The notes under the pieces were generated by a model, which saw only the letters and a program-made list of their open reading frames with translations, searched no databases and was not told where the DNA came from. Made by a program: the position numbers and the translations under genes. Shown here one piece after another: positions 33,669 through 42,799 of a stretch of DNA of 64,000 nucleotides. How positions within the stretch are numbered: position 1 is the first letter of the stretch; each line of letters opens with the position of its first letter. Source of the DNA: Novosphingobium resinovorum (GTDB taxonomy: Bacteria; Pseudomonadota; Alphaproteobacteria; Sphingomonadales; Sphingomonadaceae); the NCBI RefSeq assembly GCF_001742225.1, contig NZ_CP017076.1, positions 620,001 through 684,000 on the forward strand, read 5' to 3'.

Positions 33669-34835
33669 ATGACCAGGATTGCCGTCGTCGGAGCCGGAAT
33701 GGGCGGACTGGCCTTCGCAGCCGCCATGCGGGGCAGTGACCACGAAGTGACGCTTTACGAACAGGCGCACGAGATCGGCGAACTGGGCGCAGGCATCTCG
33801 CTCTGGGCCAACGGCACGCGGCTGTTCGAGGAAATGGGCATCGCCGAACTGATGGCGGCGAAGTCCTGCGAGACCGAAGCCGCCTACTTCCGCAACGAGG
33901 ATGGCAGCGTCGCCGCCGAGCAGTCGCTGGCCCGCGACAACTGGTACCGCGACGCTTACAGCTATCCCTACTACGGCGCCCTGCGCACCGACCTGCAGGC
34001 ATCCCTGCTCGAAGTGCTCGGCACCGACAACATCCGCCTCGCCAAGCAGCTGATCACCATCGAGGACACGGCCGAGGGCGCCGTGCTGCACTGGGCCGAC
34101 GGCACCAGCGACACCGCCGACCTCGTCGTGGGCGCAGATGGCATCAAGTCGGTGGTCCGCAAGTTCGTCGATCCCGATGCGCGCCCGGTCTTCACCGGCA
34201 ACAGCGCCTTTCGCGGCCTTGCGAAGACCGAGGAACTCGACCTGCTGCCCGAACCGCGCTCGTTCACCGACTGGATGGGCGACGGCATGCACGTGCTGAA
34301 TTTCCCGGTCGGGCCGGATTTCAAGCACACCACGATCGTCGTCTTCGTCGACGGTCCCGAGCAGTGGGAACACGAGGAATGGCGCGTTCCCGCCGACGCC
34401 GAAGCCGTGCGCGCCTTGTTCGACGACTGGGATCCGGCGGTCGGCCAGTTGCTGGAGCACGTCACCCTGTCCGAGCGCTGGGGTCTGTTCCAAGTCAGCC
34501 TGATGGACAGTTGGCATCGCGGCCGCTGCGTGCTGATCGGCGATGCCGCGCACGGCATGCTACCGCACCACGGACAGGGCGCGATCTCCTCGTTCGAGGA
34601 CGCCATCGCGCTGGCCCATGTCATGAAGGACGACGGCATCGCCACGATCGACGCCAAGCTCGCTGCCTACGAAGGCGAACGCAAGGCGCGCGGCGAGCGT
34701 ATCCAGAAGTCATCGCGCGATCTGAATGCATGCCTGCATCTGCCTGAAGGGCCTCAGCGCGACAAGCGCGCGGTTGTTCTCAATGCCTTGCCCGAGAACT
34801 TCTCGTGGCTGCATGAATATGTCTGCTCTGTTTGA
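33669..34835 (+). CDS. FAD-dependent aromatic hydroxylase (salicylate hydroxylase-like)
   Basis: A 388-residue group A flavoprotein monooxygenase. The three signatures are present: Rossmann GAGMGGL near the N-terminus, the DG motif (VVGADGIKSVVRK) and the GD motif GDAAHGMLPHHGQGAISSFEDA. Such enzymes use NAD(P)H and O2 to hydroxylate, sometimes with decarboxylation, phenolic acids to catechols. That would supply the ring-diol for the LigB-type dioxygenase of the same cluster. GGAG lies before ATG 33669. It is 189 bp after the transporter gene and ends the cluster before a hairpin terminator. Confidence 0.93.
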   Translation: MTRIAVVGAGMGGLAFAAAMRGSDHEVTLYEQAHEIGELGAGISLWANGTRLFEEMGIAELMAAKSCETEAAYFRNEDGSVAAEQSLARDNWYRDAYSYPYYGALRTDLQASLLEVLGTDNIRLAKQLITIEDTAEGAVLHWADGTSDTADLVVGADGIKSVVRKFVDPDARPVFTGNSAFRGLAKTEELDLLPEPRSFTDWMGDGMHVLNFPVGPDFKHTTIVVFVDGPEQWEHEEWRVPADAEAVRALFDDWDPAVGQLLEHVTLSERWGLFQVSLMDSWHRGRCVLIGDAAHGMLPHHGQGAISSFEDAIALAHVMKDDGIATIDAKLAAYEGERKARGERIQKSSRDLNACLHLPEGPQRDKRAVVLNALPENFSWLHEYVCSV

Positions 34836-34858
34836 CCCACGTAAGAGTTGAAGCAATT

Positions 34859-34899
34859 TGTGACTGTGCCGGCAAAGGCAGTTCACCTGCACAGTCACA
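34859..34899 (+). terminator. Hairpin terminator at the end of the aromatic cluster
   Basis: A perfect 11-bp stem, TGTGACTGTGC (34859-34869) / GCACAGTCACA (34889-34899), with a 19-nt loop and a CTCTTTCTGT tail, 24 bp after the hydroxylase stop. Confidence 0.6.
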
Positions 34900-35451
34900 G
34901 CACCTCTTTCTGTATACTTGATTGAAGTGGGGTTACTGACCGACGACTTCGCGCGTAAATGTCATCTATCACCGCGACCTGACCTCGAACCTGACATTCT
35001 CCTAACGGCCAGTCCCGCGCATTGCAGGGAACGATCATCAGTGCTTCAGGAACGGCAGATGTTGGATGGGCTCCTGCCGTTCACGGCGCGCCTCGCGAAC
35101 GTCGGTTTTGTCCCAGGTCCCGTCATAGTTTGAATGTCAGCTTCCAAGCGGGGCAAAATCGCTGTCGAACGGTGAACGGGCGCGTTGCAGAAGCTTACCC
35201 GTCGCGGTGGCCTGCCCCCGGGACTGGCGAGACCCGAGTGCCAACGCAAGCCAGTTGCATGCGCTTGCCGCGTCAATTTCGATGCCGTCTCTACACAGCG
35301 CGACCAGGATACTTCCGCCTGCGCAGGATGCTCGAAAAAGAAATATCAAACACGGCAGAGCGGACTTTCGCTTCTTGCCATTAATTTCTTCACCGGGGTT
35401 CTCAAAAGCCGGTTGTGCGCCCCTCCCCGTTTAACGGAAAAGGGGCAAGGT
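34900..35451. other. Gene-poor stretch with one short coding-like remnant
   Basis: No intact gene. On the minus strand, 35038-35133 reads as a protein-like tail (HSNYDGTWDKTDVREARR and so on to LPFLKH-stop) with no start and a stop just upstream, so it may be the end of a lost gene. I do not recognise the family. The rest shows nothing. Confidence 0.35.
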
Positions 35452-35619
35452 TCAGCGTACCCTCGTACCGCGTCCGAACAGGAATCCGAGAACCAGAATT
35501 ACGACCGCTACGATCAGGAAAATCTTGGCAAGGCCGGCAGAAAGACCTGCCACGCCCCCAAAACCCAGAAGCGCAGCGATGACTGCGACCACTGCAAAAA
35601 TGATGGCCCAGCGAAACAT
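35452..35619 (-). CDS. DUF1328-family small membrane protein
   Basis: A 55-residue protein with two hydrophobic helices ([19 protein letters not shown] and [19 protein letters not shown]) and a basic C-terminus, the hallmark of the DUF1328/YtjA family. Function is unknown; family members are often in stress regulons. ATG 35619 follows GGGAGA, and the longer frame adds unrelated residues. Upstream on the minus strand GGAAC and AGTT are separated by 16 nt (35677-35701), one base off the EcfG-type GGAAC/CGTT promoter used in alphaproteobacterial general stress response (weak evidence). Confidence 0.85.
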   Translation of the reverse strand: MFRWAIIFAVVAVIAALLGFGGVAGLSAGLAKIFLIVAVVILVLGFLFGRGTRVR

Positions 35620-35841
35620 CAGGCATCTCCCGTTTGAAAGAGCTGCGTCGATCACTTCGACGTGCTCGAACTTGCAAACTTTCTGGCATTGTCAATGTTC
35701 CAGACACATCCTGCATACTCCCGACACGTATGGTGGCGTCCGGTAAGGCACATGGCCCTGACGTGCCGAAGATAGGGTTGGCGATGGGTCGGATCATGCG
35801 CGCCTTCCGCGCGTTGGCTCCTGTGGAGAAGGAGCCTGAAT

Positions 35842-38088
35842 ATGTCGTTTGTCACTACCGTCCGCCGCGAAGTCCTGACACGCCCGGTTCTGGCGCTTGT
35901 GCAATCCGCACTCCCCGCGCTGTCCGCCACGGAAAACGAGGCGATCGATGCCGGGAACACGTGGTGGGACGCCGCCCTGTTCACCGGCAACCCTGACTGG
36001 AATGCGCTGCTGGCCGTGCCTCCTGCCACTCTCACGGCAGAAGAGCAGGCCTTCATCACCGGCCCGGTCGAGACCTTGTGCGGGATGATCGACGACTGGC
36101 GCATGACCTGGGAAACCCACGACCTGCCCCCCGAGGCGTGGGACTACCTCAAGTCCGAGAAGTTCTTCGGCATCATCATTCCGAAGGAACACAGCGGCCT
36201 CGGCTTCTCGAACTTCGCGCATAGCGAGATCGTGAGGAAGATCGCCACTCGCTCGGTTTCCGGTGCAGTGACGGCGATGGTGCCAAACTCGCTGGGACCG
36301 GGCGAACTGATCCTGCGGTTCGGCACCGAAGCGCAACAGCGGCAATGGCTCCCCCGCCTCGCCGATGGGCGCGAGCTTCCTGCCTTCGGCCTCACCAGCC
36401 CCGAAGCAGGATCAGACGCCGCCGCAATGGTCGACGAAGGCGTGGTCTGCCTGGGCGATTGGCAGGGCGAAGAAGTGCTCGGCATCCGCCTCAACTGGCG
36501 CAAGCGCTACATCACGCTGGGACCGGTCGCGACGATCCTGGGACTCGCCTTCAAGCTGCGCGATCCCGAGCATCTCCTTGGTGGGCAGGACGAGATCGGC
36601 ATCACCGTAGCTCTGGTGCCCACCAACCTGCCCGGCATCACTATCGGGCGGCGGCACATCCCCTCGATGCAGACGTTTCAGAACGGCCCGAACGAGGGCA
36701 AGGACGTCTTCATCCCGCTCGACAACGTGATCGGCGGGCCCGAGCGGGTCGGTCAGGGCTGGAAGATGCTGATGAGCGCTCTGGCCGCCGGGCGCGGCAT
36801 TTCGCTGCCCTCGCTGTCGGCGGCGGCGGGCGCCTTCGCCGCACATACAACCGGCGCCTATGCCCGCGTACGATCGCAGTTCAACCTGTCGATCGGCAAG
36901 TTCGAGGGCATTCAGGAACGCCTCGCCCGGATCGCAGGCAATGCCTACCTGCTCGACGGCGCGCGGCGGCTGACTTGCGCGGGGCTGGATCAGGGCAACC
37001 ATCCCGCGGTGATCTCCTCGATCCTGAAACTTCACGCCACCGAGCGGATGCGCGTCGTCATTAACGATGCGATGGACGTCCACGGCGGCAAGGCGGTGAT
37101 CGAGGGCCCGCGCAACTACATGGGCGGACAGTACCGCGCGATCCCGGTCGGCATCACCGTCGAGGGCGCGAACATCCTGACGCGCAGCCTGATGGTCTTC
37201 GGACAAGGCGCAATCCGCTCGCACCCCTATCTCCTCGACGAGATCCGCGCGGTGGGCGATGCCAATCGCGGGCGCGCGCTGGCCGATTTCGACAAGGTAC
37301 TATGGAAGCACGTCGGCCACGCGCTCAAGACCGCGATCCGCGCGTTCGTGCGCAGCTGGAGCGGCGGCGTCTTCGCCCCTGCTCCGAAGGCGGGGAAGGC
37401 CACGCGCCATTATCGCCAGATGAGCCGCTATGCCGCAGCCTTCGCGTTCTGCTCGGACATCGCGTTCCTGACGCTGGGCGGCGAACTCAAGCGGCGCGAA
37501 CTGCTCTCGGCGCGCCTCGGAGACGTGCTGTCCGAACTCTACATGCTCTCGGGCGCGCTCAAGCGCTGGGAGGACGAAGGGCGGCAGGATGACGACCTGC
37601 CACTGCTCGACTGGTGCATGCAGAGCGGCTTTGCCAGCATCGAGCAGAGCTTCGCGCAGATCATCGAGAATTTCCCGGCCCGCCCGGTCGGCTGGATGCT
37701 GCGCCTGTTCATCATGCCTTACGGTCGTCGCCGCAACGGCCCCACCGACCGGACGATACGCCGCGCCGCCGCCATCCTGCTGGAACTGTGCCCAGCACGC
37801 GACCGGCTGGTCGAGAACGTCTATATCGGCGGCGACGACGATGCAGTCGCGCGGCTGACCGAGGCTTTCCGCAAGACCGTCGCCACCCAGCCGATCCATG
37901 ACCGCATGAAGCAGGCCCGCGTCCGCGACGCCGATCAGGCGCTCGCGGCGGGCCTGATCTCGCAGGAGGAACGCGAGCAGCTGCGCCAAGCGGACGGAGC
38001 CGTCGCCGAAGTCATCGCGGTCGATGACTTCGCGCCCGAGGAACTGACCCGCAGAACGGATAAGTCGTTGCGCGAGGCCGCCGAATGA
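35842..38088 (+). CDS. fadE: FadE-type acyl-CoA dehydrogenase
   Basis: A 748-residue FAD enzyme for the first step of fatty-acid beta-oxidation. The acyl-CoA dehydrogenase core is at about residues 80-480 (KEHSGLGFSNFAHSEIV, FGLTSPEAGSDA, AGRGISLPSLS, VHGGKAVIEGPRNYMGGQYRAIPVGITVEGANILTRSLMVFGQG). A C-terminal FadE-specific region of about 250 residues follows. It lacks the N-terminal membrane segment of the E. coli protein, explaining the shorter length. GAGAAGGAGC precedes the ATG. Its stop overlaps the ATG of the downstream thiolase, which is truncated, so the beta-oxidation unit has been damaged. Confidence 0.92.
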   Translation: MSFVTTVRREVLTRPVLALVQSALPALSATENEAIDAGNTWWDAALFTGNPDWNALLAVPPATLTAEEQAFITGPVETLCGMIDDWRMTWETHDLPPEAWDYLKSEKFFGIIIPKEHSGLGFSNFAHSEIVRKIATRSVSGAVTAMVPNSLGPGELILRFGTEAQQRQWLPRLADGRELPAFGLTSPEAGSDAAAMVDEGVVCLGDWQGEEVLGIRLNWRKRYITLGPVATILGLAFKLRDPEHLLGGQDEIGITVALVPTNLPGITIGRRHIPSMQTFQNGPNEGKDVFIPLDNVIGGPERVGQGWKMLMSALAAGRGISLPSLSAAAGAFAAHTTGAYARVRSQFNLSIGKFEGIQERLARIAGNAYLLDGARRLTCAGLDQGNHPAVISSILKLHATERMRVVINDAMDVHGGKAVIEGPRNYMGGQYRAIPVGITVEGANILTRSLMVFGQGAIRSHPYLLDEIRAVGDANRGRALADFDKVLWKHVGHALKTAIRAFVRSWSGGVFAPAPKAGKATRHYRQMSRYAAAFAFCSDIAFLTLGGELKRRELLSARLGDVLSELYMLSGALKRWEDEGRQDDDLPLLDWCMQSGFASIEQSFAQIIENFPARPVGWMLRLFIMPYGRRRNGPTDRTIRRAAAILLELCPARDRLVENVYIGGDDDAVARLTEAFRKTVATQPIHDRMKQARVRDADQALAAGLISQEEREQLRQADGAVAEVIAVDDFAPEELTRRTDKSLREAAE

Positions 38089-38540
38089 GTCGCGCGGTCC
38101 ACATCGTCGATGGCGCCCGCACACCGTTCCTCGAGGTACGCGGCGGGCCGGGGCCGTTCACTCCGGTTGATCTCGCGGTGCAATGCGGCCGCCCACTACT
38201 GCTGCGCCAGCCGTTCGCGCCCGAGGCCATCGATCAGGTGATCCTCGGCTGCGTCAATGTCATCGCCGACGAGGCCAATCCGGCCCGTGTCGCGGCCCTG
38301 CGCCTTGGCTGCGGCGCGCAGACGAGCGCCTTCACCGTCCAGATCAACTGCGGGTCGGGGATGCGGGCGATGGATACCGCCTATCGCTATATAGCCGACG
38401 ACGGCAGCGATCTGATCCTGGCGGGCGGCACCGAAGCGCTCAGTCATGCCCCGCTCGTGCTGCGGCAAGATGCGGTGGAATGGCTGGCGGCGATGCAGGG
38501 CGGCAAGGACAGCGCCCTCGGCAAGCTTAAGGCGGCGGCA
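38085..38540 (+). pseudogene. Truncated FadI/acetyl-CoA acetyltransferase gene
   Basis: The first 152 or so codons encode a normal thiolase N-terminus (AVHIVDGARTPF, AIDQVILGCVNV, FTVQINCGSGMRAMDTAY with the nucleophile Cys in NCGSGM, LILAGGTEALSHAPL). Near WLAAMQGGKDSALGKLKAAAALR similarity ends. The frame then runs on nonsensically to 38948, while an AsmA-like sequence begins in another frame. A full thiolase has about 390-430 residues, so the C-terminal His and Cys are missing. The ATG overlaps the fadE stop (ATGA), the normal fadE-fadI arrangement. Confidence 0.85.
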
Positions 38541-39444
38541 GCGCTTCGACGCGGGGGTCGACTGGAAGATCGCTATCGTGCGCTCGAAGAACGTGCCCGT
38601 TTCAAACATCGCGCTCAAGTTGTCGCTCGACAAGGGGCGCCTCGCGCTATCGCCGCTCACGTTCTCGATGGCGCGCGGCGATGTGGCCTCGGACCTGATA
38701 TTCGACACCCGCCAACGGCCGTCGGCAATACGCTACGACATCCGGCTTGCAACCACGCCGATGGGACGGCTGCTCGCCGGATATGGGCTGGCGGACTCGG
38801 GCACCACCGGCACGATCCGCGGACGTATCCATTTGGAAGGCAGAGGCGATACGGTCCACGATTCCCTGGCAAGCTCGTCCGGTCGGATCGCGTTCGTAAT
38901 GCCGCAAGGCACCTTGTGGACGAAAAACGCGCAACTCGCCGAACTTGATATTGGCACGTTCGTGCAGAAGATGTTCCAGGGCAAGCTCAAGAAGCCGATC
39001 GAGGTGAACTGCGGCCTGCTCGCCTTCACCGTCCGCAGCGGCACGGCAATTGCCGATCCGATCCTGATCGATACCAGCAAAAACGTCGTCACCGGGCGCG
39101 GCGGCTTCAGCTTCGGCACCGAGGCGGTAGACATGGCCTTTCGCGCCGACGGCAAGAAGATCAGCCTGTTCTCCGGCCAGTCGCCCGTTGGTCTGGGCGG
39201 GCATTTCGCCGAGCCTAAGCTGCAGGTCATCACCCCGCAACTTGTCGGCCGCGCGGGTGCCGGTCTCGGCCTTGCAATCGTGGCGACTCCGGTGGCCGGG
39301 CTGCTCGCCTTCGTCGATCCAGGCGATGCCAAGTCTGCGGCCTGCGGGCCTGTTCTTGCTGGCGCCAACGCCAGCGCCCAGCGCACGTCGAAGGGCAAGC
39401 CGCGCGACGACGTCGGCAACGGCACTGCGAAGAAGAACCCTTAG
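38541..39444 (+). pseudogene. AsmA-family protein, C-terminal fragment
   Basis: From RFDAGVDWKIAIVRSKNVPV the frame encodes about 300 residues of an AsmA-like envelope protein C-terminus: repeated beta-strand segments (LSLDKGRLALSPLTFSMARG, GTIRGRIHLEGRGDTVHD, GTLWTKNAQLAELDIGTF), then a Cys-containing tail GDAKSAACGPVLAGANASAQR typical of the family. The N-terminal membrane anchor and most of the gene are missing and there is no start of its own. It directly abuts the truncated thiolase, in a different frame, and an IS5 remnant follows the stop, pointing to an IS-mediated deletion. Confidence 0.8.
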
Positions 39445-39445
39445 C

Positions 39446-39630
39446 AAGGGTCGGAACCGGTCCGCGGTCCGCTCCGCCGTCGAGTGCGGATTCGCGAGAC
39501 AGAAGCATCGCATGGGCCTCGTGGTGCGCACCGTCGGCATCGCTCGCGCCCCATCAAGATCGGCATAACCAACCTTGCCTATAACTTCCAGCGCCTGGCC
39601 TGGCTCGTGGGGCGAATTGCGCCCACGTGA
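39446..39630 (+). pseudogene. IS5-family transposase, C-terminal remnant (frameshifted)
   Basis: Translation gives KGRNRSAVRSAVECGFARQK-HRMGLVVRTVGIARA and, after a frameshift near 39553, IKIGITNLAYNFQRLAWLVG-RIAPT-stop. These are typical last segments of IS5-group DDE transposases, including the final Glu in VEC-FARQK. The rest of the element is gone. Confidence 0.75.
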
Positions 39631-39819
39631 CGCCAAAAAACAGCCTGCGCAGGCGCCTCCCCCACAAAACCAGCGGATCAGCCCCCAACACCAAGGCTCA
39701 TACTCCGCTCCCCAGCCTTCACGCCGCAATCATGCCAACATCAGGCATTTCTTCGAGATGGGATGGTTGCCGCCCTCCCCAGACGGCATCGCAATGTGCC
39801 AAAAAGTGGTGTTGAGGAC

Positions 39820-40523
39820 CGGGAATGGCGCGGTCCTCGACAGAGGCGGGGCGCTCACTGATCGAGACGGCATCCTTGATCTGGCCATGTCCGTTACGCT
39901 TGAGGCTGGCGTGCCGGGACCTGCGGATCGTGCGCCGGGCGCGCAGATGCTCCAGCAGTTCCTTCTTCAGAACTCCGCGCGCCTGTATGTACAGGCTTCT
40001 GTAGATGGTCTCGTGCGACACCTGCCTGTGCGGCTCCTCGGGAAAGCTGCGCCTGAGCCACCCCGCGATCTGTTCCGGTGACCATTTGCGGCGCAGCTTG
40101 GCCGATACTGCCCGGGCCAGTGGGCGGCGAGCAAGCCAGCTTGCAGGGCTTGGGCCGCAAGGCACGGTCCCATGCCGCCTGATCGGACGCAGTAGCGCAA
40201 TACCGTGCAGGGCCGCCATTGCGCCTGACTTCGCGACTGATCGTCGAGGGCGAGCGGCCCAGTCGCCGTTCTATCGCACGCAAGGGTTCACTGACGCTCA
40301 GGCCCCGCGAAATCTCCTCGCGCTCGGCAAGGCTCAGTGCACGGATGCTCCGCTTGCGATCGGCGGGCCTGATACCGCCGGTCGGCGAAATCACCGAAAA
40401 TACCGAAGATGATTCTCGATCAAACCTTCGTCCGATCGAACTCATCGACTCCCCGCGCTGCCAGCGATCCCATATCTCTGCTCGCTGGCTGGCCGTGTAA
40501 TAGATCCGACGACGCTGCTTCAT
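39820..40523 (-). pseudogene. IS30-family transposase, frameshifted and 3' truncated
   Basis: The N-terminal part in one frame (MKQRRRIYYTASQRAEIWDR, LSLAEREEISRGLSVSEPL, RLGRSPSTISREVRRNGG) carries the family's two HTH regions. Near 40110-40140 the frame changes to ARAVSAKLRRKWSPEQIAGWL, then HRQVSHETIYRSLYIQARG and VEDRAIPG. The catalytic DDE core that should follow is absent. At 40548-40575, upstream of the start, AAAGTGTTGCCTCCACC resembles IS30-family terminal repeats. The gene cannot make an active protein. Confidence 0.8.
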
Positions 40524-40689
40524 CGCGACACTCCATCTTCCGCAAAAGATTAAAGTGTTGCCTCCACCCGTCGAACCCACCGCCATTGCCGGCCGACAAA
40601 CCGTCGTGCTGCCTCGCGCCCATGATGGTCATGAAAGCTCCGAAGGGCGCTGCCTGAAACCGGCCGTTGCCGGGCAGCCACTTAGCCAC

Positions 40690-40860
40690 TCATTGCGCTT
40701 CGGCACGCCAAGATAGTAGGCTTAAATCGTGCTTGCTGACGTAGACGATGCCTATCGGCAGCGCGCCTTGCCTGTCGACGACAGCGGTGAAAATGCGGCT
40801 GCGAGTGATCTGCTGAAAATCCGCGAACTTGACCTTGACCGTTACGGTGCGACTAAATGC
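40690..40860 (-). pseudogene. Possible DNA polymerase IV (DinB) fragment
   Basis: The minus strand reads FSRTVTVKVKFADFQQITRS-RIFTAVVD directly after a stop codon. This matches the little-finger domain motif of Y-family polymerases (R-T-V-T-L-K-V-K-F-x-D-F-x-x-I-T-R-S). The following residues to the stop at 40690 do not fit the family. Only about 30 residues support the call. Confidence 0.5.
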
Positions 40861-40863
40861 TTA

Positions 40864-41305
40864 AGCCCGCTCGCACCACGCCAAGACATAGTCAGCTTGC
40901 CCAAGAAGCCCCGGTTCGATTTCATTGCTGCCAAATAGGTCCCTGTCGAACGTCGTTTCGGAGCCTGAGGACTTTTGCTCGCGGTCTGGGTTGACCAAGC
41001 GGATATCCCAAAGCCGCACCAAGCGTCTAGAACTCGCGGGCCTTGTGCTAAGAATATAATAACCGGTGTTGCGGCTGGCGATACAAGCGACGATTGGAAG
41101 CGATCGCGTCGCGCTCCACCACGTTGTGGACGTTACTCTGGCCGTCCTCTCAAAAGTGTGGAGGGGGTCAGCACCCAAGTCAGTGCGGCGGCGTTGGAAC
41201 CAGATCGTGCTGAATGCGGTGCCGCAAACCGGCACTGAAGTGCCCCTACCCTTCCCCGTGTTTGTGCTTGGCGGTACTCTAGTATCTCCCGAACGAAGGA
41301 CAGCT
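40864..41305. other. Gene-poor stretch within the mobile-element region
   Basis: No intact gene is seen. The minus strand from about 41056 to 40861 reads as a protein-like tail (LVRLWDIRLVNPDREQKS, ending YVLAWCERA-stop) without a start, perhaps another remnant; I do not recognise it. Confidence 0.3.
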
Positions 41306-41506
41306 ATGATGGAACAACCTGCCTTTTTGCGAATGAAGGTCGTTCTTGCGAGAAGCGGGCTTTCGCGGACAACCTTGTATCGCAAGATATCCAGCGGAAC
41401 CTTTCCTCGCCAGATACCACTTGGTCCCCGAGTTGTCGGTTGGCGAGCCGACGAATTCGAGCTCTGGTGCCGCGATCCTGCGGCCTACCATGCGAACCGG
41501 GAATAG
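41306..41506 (+). CDS. AlpA-family phage/island regulatory protein
   Basis: A 66-residue DNA-binding protein with the excisionase-like winged HTH of the AlpA family: FLRMKVVLARSGLSRTTLYR, KISSGTFPRQIPLGPRVVGW, RADEFELWC. Members activate integrase or excision genes of prophages and islands. AAGGA lies just upstream of ATG 41306 (another ATG follows one codon later). It is convergent with the broken integrase downstream, so it is probably a survivor of the same element. Confidence 0.85.
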   Translation: MMEQPAFLRMKVVLARSGLSRTTLYRKISSGTFPRQIPLGPRVVGWRADEFELWCRDPAAYHANRE

Positions 41507-41589
41507 CGTCCCTCGTGCATCTCCCGTCGGTCATGGTGTGGGCCGACCATTTCGCGCCCGGCCCCTGTAGAATGTCGATCATGAAGTGT

Positions 41590-42780
41590 TAGGGTCGAGC
41601 CTGACCTCTCCCACGTCAGTAGCGACTGAACGCCTCGTTGCCGACAATCCTGCGAACCTCGTCCTCCCATACCCGAAGGACCCTTCGCTTCTCCTTGACA
41701 TATTGATGTTTGTTATAGGTGTTTGACACCTTCCCCCGACTTTATGGCCCATGACCCCTTCGATGTGGTTCTCGCCAAGAACAGCGTTCTCCTCATCATC
41801 GAGAATACCGTTCGCAAGGGTTGAAAACGTGCGGCGGAGATCGTGTGCGGTCCAGCGCTCATAGGCCGATCTTGCCGCCTTCGCCTTTCGCTCCATCGCC
41901 GCATTGAGAAAGTCCAGCGCATTTCCCAAGTCATAGATCGTATATGCCGCTTCGTCGACATATGCACGCAACGAAGGGAACACGTAACGATAGTTGTGGG
42001 CGGCGAGCGGACCGGCAATGAGGTCCCGGGCCTTGTCAGCAAAAGGCGTAATGTGTGGATACCCCGACTTCATCCGTGCCTCGGAGAGGTCCATCCAAGG
42101 ACGGCTCATGTCCAATTCGCCGCGGACCAGTTCACGAACCTCATCGCGGCGCTGGCCGGTGAGGAGTAGAACAAGGAAATAGGCACGGGACGTAGCGTCA
42201 AGTTCGCCAACCATGTCCCACAGCCATCGGACCTCAACCTCGTTCAGATAACGATCATGCGTGTTCTGCTTTTCTGTCTTGAGCCGTCGAGCCGGTGAAT
42301 CCGACAGCCCAGTGCGAGCTTCCGATTCTTCCGCCCCCGTGAAAAAACTTTTTCACATACCGGACGGCATTGTTGAAGGCCGTCCGCCTCCCCTTCGTCT
42401 TCAGCGGGTCCACAATGTCGGCCAGCTCAAGAAACGTCACATCCGTGAGAAGGCTTTCGCCGATGGTATGAGCAAAAAGGCGATCCCACGTCTGGCGCTT
42501 GTCGATCAGCGTCTTCTCTGCGTTGCCGCCAAATTCACCGGACTCGCGAAGATAGGCTGTCCACGCTTCCTGACAGGTCATGACCGGCCGGGTCGGCTGG
42601 GCAAGCACAATCCCATCGGTTGCGCCCTCGTCGTCCTCAAACGGTTTCTCGCCGCGAGCAACCCGAGCATTGATGCCATTTGCCCATGCACGGGCTGCCG
42701 CCAAGGATACCCCGCGTCCGTCCTCGAACCGACCTTCTTCGACCTTCTACCGGCTAGCCTCCGGATAAGACTCGAGCAGG
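41590..42780 (-). pseudogene. Tyrosine recombinase (island integrase), fragmented
   Basis: Three frames together encode a P4-type integrase. The N-terminal part (42255-42704 and slightly upstream: GVSLAAARAWANGINARVAR, CQEAWTAYLRESGEFGGN) has lost the usual first domain. The catalytic part (to about 41730) contains the first Arg (LTGQRRDEVREL) and HDLRRTFSTLANGI. A second shift after VMGHK leads to VSNTYNKHQYVKEKRRVLRV with the probable catalytic Tyr, ending AFSRY-stop near 41627. At least two frameshifts and a missing start mean it is not functional. No tRNA attachment site is seen. Confidence 0.8.
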
Positions 42781-42799
42781 TGGGTATACTGCGATCAGT

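Noticed and set aside
40861..41385. 174-codon minus-strand ORF
   Set aside because: Only its last 65 residues look protein-like; the start region has no ribosome-binding site and overlaps the AlpA leader. Noted as a possible remnant, not a gene.
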